This document shows, piece by piece, positions 56,007-64,000 of a stretch of DNA of 64,000 nucleotides (position 1 is the first letter of the stretch; each line of letters opens with the position of its first letter). The DNA comes from Gadus chalcogrammus (taxonomy: Eukaryota; Chordata; Actinopteri; Gadiformes; Gadidae). Under the pieces are notes generated by a model. The model was not told where the DNA came from and ran no database searches. It saw only the letters and a list, made by a program, of their open reading frames with translations. A program made the position numbers and the translations under genes. The stretch spans positions 15,737,107 through 15,801,106 of the forward strand of contig NC_079414.1 of assembly GCF_026213295.1 (NCBI RefSeq). Direction: 5' to 3'.

Positions 56007-56884
56007 GTTGCCCACTGACCCATAAACCATTGTAGAATCTTTGTACATTTTGTTCACTAAGTCAATAGGACAACAATAGCAGCTGAAAGAGAGAGAGAGA
56101 GGCAGAGAAAGAGAGAGGGAGGGAGGCAACACTGCATGCAAGCCACCTGCGTTGAGGGAGTTTGTTTTAAGAGGATGTGCTTTGAAACATGTGGTGGGGG
56201 AACATATATAACGAGAAGAGTTTGTATAGATGCGTCAGTCTTACGTATTGTGTGATATTTTATGGAATACTCTCTTATGTTTCAACTGGAATTATACCAA
56301 GAAATCGTGTCCTGGAAGAAATAAACAGGCATCACTGCAAAGTCAAAAATGTTTAAAAAAATTAATAAAAGGCCAACCATATTTTCATAGTCTTACCATA
56401 AAGTATACGAAAAAGCTTGAAGTTTTCTGTGAATTGAATTTTTTTTGTTTTATTCCTTTTTTTTTATTGTGATTTATTGTTCCCAATGCATTCATGTAAT
56501 ATAAATTAGCTCTATTTTATATTTTTTTGCCAGCTAGCATGAAAACATAGTCACACTGCAACAAAGCAACCAGAGCAAAGGAATCTAGCTCCACTTGTAC
56601 CTTCATGATGATGATTTGGGTAGCCTTGTGAATAACTAAATGTAACCCCCCAAACCAAATGCTTTCCATTTGCAAAACGGGGGGAAATCGTGGTCCTCTT
56701 ATGAATGATTTTTCCTTCTCTTTTTTTTGTTTTTCTTTGCTTTCCTTGTATTTGTTTCTGTATCATATCCGTCAATGTTTTTTGCATAAAATGCATAAGG
56801 GTTTTGGGATGTAAATGGAATTTTATTCATATTTTGTCCAAATACCTCTTGTAATTTGTATCAGAATTCTTGTACAATTTTTAT

Positions 56885-56890
56885 ATTAAA
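56885..56890 (+). promoter_or_regulatory. Candidate bnc2 poly(A) signal
   Basis: ATTAAA within TTTATATTAAAGATTTATCA, at the end of a long U-rich block. AATAAA also occurs at several upstream places (for example about 53979, 54180 and 56317), so other ends are possible. Confidence 0.4.
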
Positions 56891-58065
56891 GATTTATCAG
56901 TCACTGGCAATTTTAACCTCATCTTTTATTTCCCTTGGATACTCTCCGACACGACGGAGGATAGTGGTTTCGAAAAAAATAATACAAAATAATAAATAAT
57001 AAATAAAACAAAAAGCAAGAGGGTAGAGGCACGTAGACAATGTGTCAATCAAAGCGTTTACAGACGTTGTGATTTCAGCGGCTTTCGGCCGGCTCCTTTA
57101 ATTAATATATGATAAAAAGTCACCAGGGAGAAGGCTATCTTGACCAATTAGTGGACGATTAGATTAATAGAGTCATTGGAAAACTGTACGGCCATAAGGA
57201 GGGGCATCTGCTGCTGTTAGCAAATTAGCCCCACAGTCTTTGTAGGAGGAAAAGTAGGAGAGCACGTCTTGGTCTGCTTATATGCTGTGGTTTACATTAA
57301 TTAATTTCAGGATGGAGATTTAAATTGCTCTATAAAAGGTTGACTTTTTACAATAAATAAAATTCACCGGCCTATTTTTCCCATTGAGTATGTCCATATT
57401 CAGAAACATGAAAGAGGGAATGGGAGCGTATAATAACCAACAATAACACGATGATGTGCTCTCCAGGAAAATGCTAATACATTTTGTCAAATATATTACG
57501 ATTCTTTAATTAACATTTCTCAGCCAAACAGTCACAACTTCCTCCATTATACCCATGCCAATAATACTAATAATGCTAATAATATTATTAATAAACATTA
57601 TTGATGACATTCATACTAATCATAACAATCATAGTAAAACTCTATCTACCTCTTCTAATACTAAAACTGGCGAATTTTATTAGCCTTAGACCTATTATTA
57701 ATAACAACAGGATTTACAATGAGGACAACAATAATACACACACTAACAAAACTCCCCATCTTCATCGTCGTTATATTAATCACAACACTATGAAAACAAC
57801 AAATAGAACCACAGAGGATGGTTCTGTTAGGGGCCGCTCCAGGCCTGGGCAGGTGGACGGGGGACAGTCTCCACAGAGCCACCGGAGGTTGGGGGCGCCT
57901 GACATGTCAGGCGATGGCGTGGTGCTGGAGGTGGTGGTGGAGGTGGTGGTGACGGTGGTAGTGGAGGGTGAGGGGCTGGGGGCGGGGGTCATGTTACAAA
58001 TTGATATGAGCTCCAGAGGGGATGTCATGTTTGCTCTGGCAACCAACAGGAACACGGTTCCCTCC

Positions 58066-58082
58066 CCCCCCCCCCCCCCCCC

Positions 58083-58156
<74 letters not shown>

Positions 58157-58170
58157 TGTGTGTGTGTGTG
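58066..58170. repeat. Poly-C run followed by (GT)n microsatellite
   Basis: About 18 C (58066-58083), then about 70 bp of GT from 58085. Confidence 0.95.
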
Positions 58171-58506
58171 CATGCATGCATGCGTTTGCGTTTGTGTGCG
58201 TGTGTGTATGCGTGTGTTTGTGGCAGCAGGAAGAGGAACAACATGGATCTTATTGACCTTGAGTTAGACGCCATCTTCCCTGTCACACGGTGTGGGCTCA
58301 TATCCTTTCACCGCCGTCACTGTTCACACATGTACTACAGACGCACACACACACACACACAGGGGCGTGCGAGGGAGTCAAGAGGACAGAGGGGGCGGGA
58401 GTGAGAGAGAAGACATCTGTCATTATGGGATTATCGATCTGCCGGTATTGATTATTTGGAGGAGAGTAAGAGATATCCTCAAACCTCCCAGTCTATCTCT
58501 CTCTGT

Positions 58507-58640
<134 letters not shown>

Positions 58641-58740
58641 NNNNNNNNNNNNNNNNNNNNNNNNNNNNNNNNNNNNNNNNNNNNNNNNNNNNNNNNNNNN
58701 NNNNNNNNNNNNNNNNNNNNNNNNNNNNNNNNNNNNNNNN
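58641..58740. other. Assembly gap (100 N)
   Basis: Exactly 100 N following a (CT)n tract. Confidence 0.99.
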
Positions 58741-59613
58741 CATGCTGCAGGGAAAGAGAACAGTAAGGTTAAAGAGTCTGGATCCCTTTCATGTTGTCGT
58801 CTCGGTGACACACAACATCCAGGAATGTATCCACATGACGTAGACGTGATGTAGTAATAGTTTTAGGTAGTAAGAATAGTAAGAGTGGTTGTAGTGTAGT
58901 AGTAGCAGCAATAGCAGCAGCCACTACTGATACTTGTACTTACTGTTGCTGCTACGATTGCTGCTTCTACTAGGTGACGTCATAGTGATGTCCAGTAGGT
59001 TTACATGTCTATCCCTCCTGAACCAATCCTTGAGCTAAGATTGTCAGCATCAAGAAAACCAGCACCCCAATCCGTCTTCTTTATGGACATTTGAGGATGA
59101 TTTAAGTGTATACGGGCAGAGTTTATGAGTTCTGACGGGTTCAATTTTCAGCAGTACATCCTTCCGGGAATGTTGGTAGGACTAGTTGATGGGGCAGTGG
59201 TGGTGGTGGTGGTAGTGTTGGGAGTGATGATGGTGTTGTTGCTGGTGGTTGTTGGGGGGGTTGTAAGCTGTGGTAGTGTGATGGTGCTAATAGTGATGGC
59301 GGGGGGGGGGGCGGAGGTTGAGGAGGCGTTGGCTTGGGGTTGTCTCGCTGCGAACATGATCATTTGCGGGGGAGCCAATTTCAGGAGGCGAGATGGCCCG
59401 ATACCCTGGGTAAGCACCAGCAGCGACGGAGATTGGGATGAATCAAGTTTAATAACAAAGGAGTCTAATTGACCCAGCAGAAGCCCACGCCTCCACCTCC
59501 GCGCTGAACTCTAATTACGGAGGGGGCACGGAGCACTGTCACCCAATATTACGCTGTAGAGGAGCGGGACGGAGATAATCAATATATATACTGGAGGGGG
59601 GCAGTCCGGTAGT

Positions 59614-59718
<105 letters not shown>

Positions 59719-60310
59719 GGGGGAGGGGGGGGAAGGGGGAGGGATACAACAAATACATAGAGAGAAGAAAGAAAGGAAGAAAGGAGGATGGAGGAGAAAT
59801 AAGGGAAAGCACTAAGAATGGAAGAAGAAAAGAAAGGAAAAGAGACACGAGGAAGGAGAGAAATAACTAATGAAAGGAAGAATGAAAAAAAATGGATAAA
59901 AAGTAACCAAGTACCGAAAAACAGAGAAAAAAATAGAGAAAGAATGTCATCCATTTAAATAAAGAGAAACAGAAAGAGTCAATGAGAGCAAGGAGGAAAA
60001 TGAACGGGAGGAAAATAAGCGAAGGAGAATTACATGAAGCAGGACCGCCAGTTCAGTGGGAACCGGCAGCACCCAAAGCCCTCCTGGCTCATGAGAGCAC
60101 CGCTGGGACGGCCCGGGAATGATTGCAGAGCAATAATCCTGAACACCCCCACCACCACCACACCCCCCTCACTCCCACACACACACACAACACCTGCCCC
60201 CCACCCCACACCTCTGCACAGCCCCACAAACACATAACACACACACACGTAAAAAAAAAAACACGTGAACACACACATGCGGCATGCAATATCAAACACA
60301 CACAAAGAAG

Positions 60311-60478
<168 letters not shown>

Positions 60479-61433
60479 CCTCCCTGGCGAGCTCCCAGAG
60501 CACCAGTGCGTCTGAAAGCGAAAGGTGAACATGGTCACCCTAATTACAGGGGCCCCGGCTCTCACAAACACACACACACACACGCGCACGCACACGCACA
60601 CACTCGGCAGGCATAACTAAAGACAGGCCAATTAGGGCGAGCGGGAGATAAGGGAAGTTTTATTTGTATACTAATTAAGCCCCTGATGAAATTCAAAGGG
60701 GAGGTGGTGAAGGGGATTGTGCGGGGGGGTGAGCGGGCGAGCGGGGGAGAGAGCGAGAGAGGGGACGAGTAATTGTGTGTTTGAGAGAAAGGTTGCTTTA
60801 GGTGCGGTTATCTGAGAAGCACAGCCTTGAGATAGTCCTCCCCTTTAATCCGGCGCGCAGCGCACTCGCCGCGCCGCAAGGTCTCGGCTAATTTGCTCGG
60901 GCGCGGACGGAAAAAATTGCGAGCTCTTGACAGTAGGATCATCAATGGTGTTTATTGTCCATTTGGTCCCGGCTTCAGTGAGGGGAGGGGGGAGCGATCA
61001 TAAGGAAAAGGCACTTATTTGTTGGGGTTGGGGTTGTTGTGGTTGTTATTAGTTTTTGTCTTCTTTAAGATGTAGTTTGAGTGTGAGGGATCCGTCTCTC
61101 GTACTGATGCACTGGGGGCTTGGGATTTTTTTTGCTTGTAAGAGGAAAAACTGGATATTATTTCCACCGCCCGGGCCCGTAATCAAACTGTGTGTGTTGG
61201 TATATGCGAGAATCTGTGGTGGAACTCTCTTGTCACGGCGGCATTGAATGGGCAGAAAGTGATTATCGGTTAACGTGTTTTCCGTCGAAGCTGGGATGAG
61301 ACTCATAAATGAGACTTAAGAAGTAATATTATCGGCATCGATTGGGGACGTAAACACAATGTTATTGGCACTGCGAGAGAAGAAAAGTTTGAAAAGAAAC
61401 CAACACATTTGACTCACTACTTCAAGAGATTGT

Positions 61434-61567
<134 letters not shown>

Positions 61568-62423
61568 TGATGGCTTTTCTGTAGTGCACTCATAAACGCC
61601 TCAGATCAGAAAAACAAGCGCACAACAGAGAGTGAAAAAGGCATCATTACAGCCTCCCCCCTCCTCCCCATCCTCCACTTCTCCATAAATCTTTTTTTTT
61701 TAAAGAGAGTCCCATTAGCGCTGGATCTTCATGAAGTCCTGTGAAGACCAGCGTGGCGTTCAGCAGCCCTCCTCCTCCTCAGAAGACGCGTTTCATCTCC
61801 TCTGAAGAGATTAAGAGCCCCCCCACGGTGATGAGTTGTCACGGCGAGCCAGGGGGGTTGCCACTGTATCAAAGCGCTGGTTCCCCGGCGAGATCCACCA
61901 GAGATCACGTTTCTTTTTTTATTGACCGCACGGAAGGAGACCATGTGACCCAATGGGAGTCTCGGAGAGTCATGTGATGCTGCTGAACACGGTCTAGAAA
62001 AGGTATGAATGTGAACACAACGTTATCAAAGGGGATCCTAATTTGCTTGTTTATTTATTTATTTTTTTAGTAAAATTAATGGAATTTTTACAGTTCTTAT
62101 CCAAAGCAATTTACAGTTTAGTTTCTTGTTTTTTTTGCAGTAGACAATATGATAAAAGTTTGCTTGGCGTCTGGTGTTGCTTCTTGCAGCTTTCTCTAGA
62201 ACTGCCAGCATACCTTTCGGCGGTGTAACAGTTAAAAGGGTTCCCCTCTCAATACAATATACAGTGTGTATTTCTGGCGGATGTACAGACTGACTACTAC
62301 TAATGAAAATGTCCCTTGGATCTCCAGAGCTCACACTCTACACTGCACTTCCTCGGGTACCCAGCAAAACACCTGCCAAGTCTCAAGCTGATTGGATGAA
62401 CGTTTTTTTTAGCAAATCAAATG

Positions 62424-62490
62424 ACAGACAGACAAACAGAGACTCATTCAACTATACTATAGTGGAATGAGTGTCTGTATGTCTGTCTGT
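62424..62490. repeat. Imperfect 26-bp inverted repeat with GACA motif
   Basis: The left arm 62424-62449 (ACAGACAGAC...ACTCATTC) pairs with 62465-62490 with two mismatches and a 15-base loop. It may be the end of a decayed transposable element. Confidence 0.75.
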
Positions 62491-64000
62491 AGTGACTATA
62501 GGAAGATGTCAGAAAGAAACATGTAGAGGTTGGTCATCTTGCTCAAAGGATGCCAGGAGGAATACTGCATTCATTGGTGGTTCAATAGTCGTTCAGAGAG
62601 AGCTAATTGGTCAATATAGATTACTGTCGTGTCAACCCTCTCATCTCATTAAAAAGATGAACTATTGTGCCTTTATGGAAAAGACTGTGAAGACGGACAG
62701 GAAAGTGGGTAAAGCGAGAGGGTGGGACATTGTAATCAAACCTATTGGATGGTACATTTACGGTAAGAAAAAGTACATTGAAAGGGGAAAATTAATGTCA
62801 CAAGATTCTGAATCATATAGTTTGCAAAACTTGATATTTCTACTGGAATATCCAGAGGTCAGAAGCTTAGCATTTTAAAACTCGGCTATGGTTGTTCATG
62901 TATGTTGTACATTTGTGTGGCCAGAGAGCAGCATCAAGTGGTGAATAATTCATCCCAGTTAAGCCCATTAAGATGATTTTTGCGGACACTTTTTTGATGT
63001 TACAGGCTGTGTATGATCTCGTGCTGCTTTCTGAAAAGATCTGGCTCAAAGTGCGGTGTCTGTTTTTACCCCGAAGCGACAAGGATCAGCCGGCTTTTGG
63101 GATAATTCTTCTAAATTGTACAGTAAGGAGGTCTCTAAGACATCGATCCATTAGTATTTTACAGTTCTGCGAGCGAACATATCTGCATTCCTGGACGACC
63201 AATCGGGATGTCCATTATTCACTAATCAGTGTGTTTTATGATCAAAGACCCTGAAGATCTGAAGGGAAACCTCACAGGGGAAAGTCACAGATTAAGTAAT
63301 TTCACTGCTATCAAAGTTTCATCTCTAAAGTTGACGAACTTGATTGCGGACGACTTTGGGAAAAAAGTCGACTGGAGAATTGCCATTTCCTACTCTTTAC
63401 TAATTCATATGAAATTAATGTTGTTTACTGATTTCTCTGCAAACACATACGGTCAACCCTGCTTTTTTTTTTTTTCACCCCTCTTGAATTTCACCACCGA
63501 TTTTGGGGTGTGATGCAAGCGAACGCAACGGCCAGCAACAGGAACTGGGGGTTGTAAGGTTTTCAGACAAAACAAACATAAAGCATCACAACAGAAGTGC
63601 ATTTGAATGCATGGTGTAAAAATAAACAACATGCAACATGTCATGGAGCCCGAAGAGCCGGGTGCTGGTATCCAGCCACTGGTCTCTCACCACTACAATC
63701 TTTCAAAGAAGGCTCTCGGGTTGAATGTTTATTTTATTTTGGGTTGTTTTTTCACCCAGTGGTCACTACATTTGCGTCAGGCTTATCTCTGACCTCCACG
63801 GAGAGAGCGAGTGCGAGAGGGAGAGGATTGCAGTGGAGACGATTTTGGATCTATAAAGAGAGGTAGAGCTGAAGAGGCTTAGCAAGGGGGTGATGGCAGA
63901 TCCTCCTACCCCAGAGATGAGAGTCTATTCTGGGGCAGTGTCTCCCTTGCCCATGGGCCTGTGGAGAATGCATCTTGCACTTGAGGTGTCCCAGACCTGT

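Larger units (their letters stand above)
51168..56910 (+). other. Probable long bnc2 3' UTR
   Basis: The sequence after the stop codon is AT-rich, uncoding and transcript-like, with U-rich tracts and a Pumilio-type site. It extends to an ATTAAA signal at 56885 that is preceded by TTGTACAATTTTTAT, a typical 3'-end context. BNC2 is known for a very long 3' UTR in mammals. The middle (53400-56140) is repeat-rich and could instead lie beyond an earlier end. The extent is inferred. Confidence 0.5.

Noticed and set aside
57601..58404. 267-codon open frame running through a (GT)n tract
   Set aside because: It depends on reading a microsatellite as repeated Cys-Val and has no conserved sequence.
62471..62878. 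135-codon open frame near the right edge
   Set aside because: It starts inside an inverted repeat and matches no family I know; kept only as part of a possible decayed element.

Overview
The window is vertebrate nuclear DNA, almost certainly from a ray-finned fish. It holds parts of two divergently transcribed genes recognisable at protein level: centlein (cntln, minus strand, 5' end at about 18.3 kb, running off the left edge) and basonuclin 2 (bnc2, plus strand, C-terminal exons at 40.3-42.8 kb and 50.2-51.2 kb). From general knowledge of the human locus (9p22), BNC2 and CNTLN are neighbours in the same head-to-head arrangement, so this is conserved synteny. Introns are of kilobase size, splice sites are canonical GT-AG, and there are no bacterial-type operons.

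Layout. 1-18,265: eight coding exons of cntln (386 codons: the N-terminal, coiled-coil part of the protein) separated by introns full of microsatellites, SINE-like fragments and AT-rich segments that resemble conserved non-coding elements. 18,266-19,200: probable cntln 5' region with a candidate non-coding first exon. 19.7-20.1 kb: a (CTAT)n/(CGAT)n array. 20,587-22,014: a decayed Tc1/mariner-like element with a duplicated left end. 22-40.3 kb: spacer between the two genes, in which no bnc2 5' exon could be recognised, and which contains a 100-N assembly gap (26,214-26,313). 40,329-51,167: the last two coding exons of bnc2, with all three zinc-finger pairs, a nuclear localisation signal, and several amino-acid homopolymers. 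51,168 to about 56,910: probable long bnc2 3' UTR. 56.9-64 kb: downstream non-coding DNA with another 100-N gap (58,641-58,740).

The most striking property is the density of very long, nearly pure dinucleotide repeats, (CA)n and (GA)n on either strand, often 100-180 bp, roughly one every 2 kb. They touch gene structure: two cntln 3' splice sites have microsatellites as their polypyrimidine tracts, and both genes carry in-frame repeat-derived homopolymers. Such repeat density is a known trait of gadiform fish such as Atlantic cod; that assignment is inference only.

The two genes do not act in a common pathway. Centlein is a centrosomal linker protein; basonuclin 2 is a nuclear zinc-finger protein of pigment, skeletal and urogenital development. 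I did not find a new multi-gene system. The best leads are an apparent one-base frameshift in the large bnc2 exon, the missing bnc2 N-terminal exons, microsatellites at splice acceptors, a 60-bp duplication inside a cntln exon, a perfect 30-bp palindrome, and several candidate regulatory elements.
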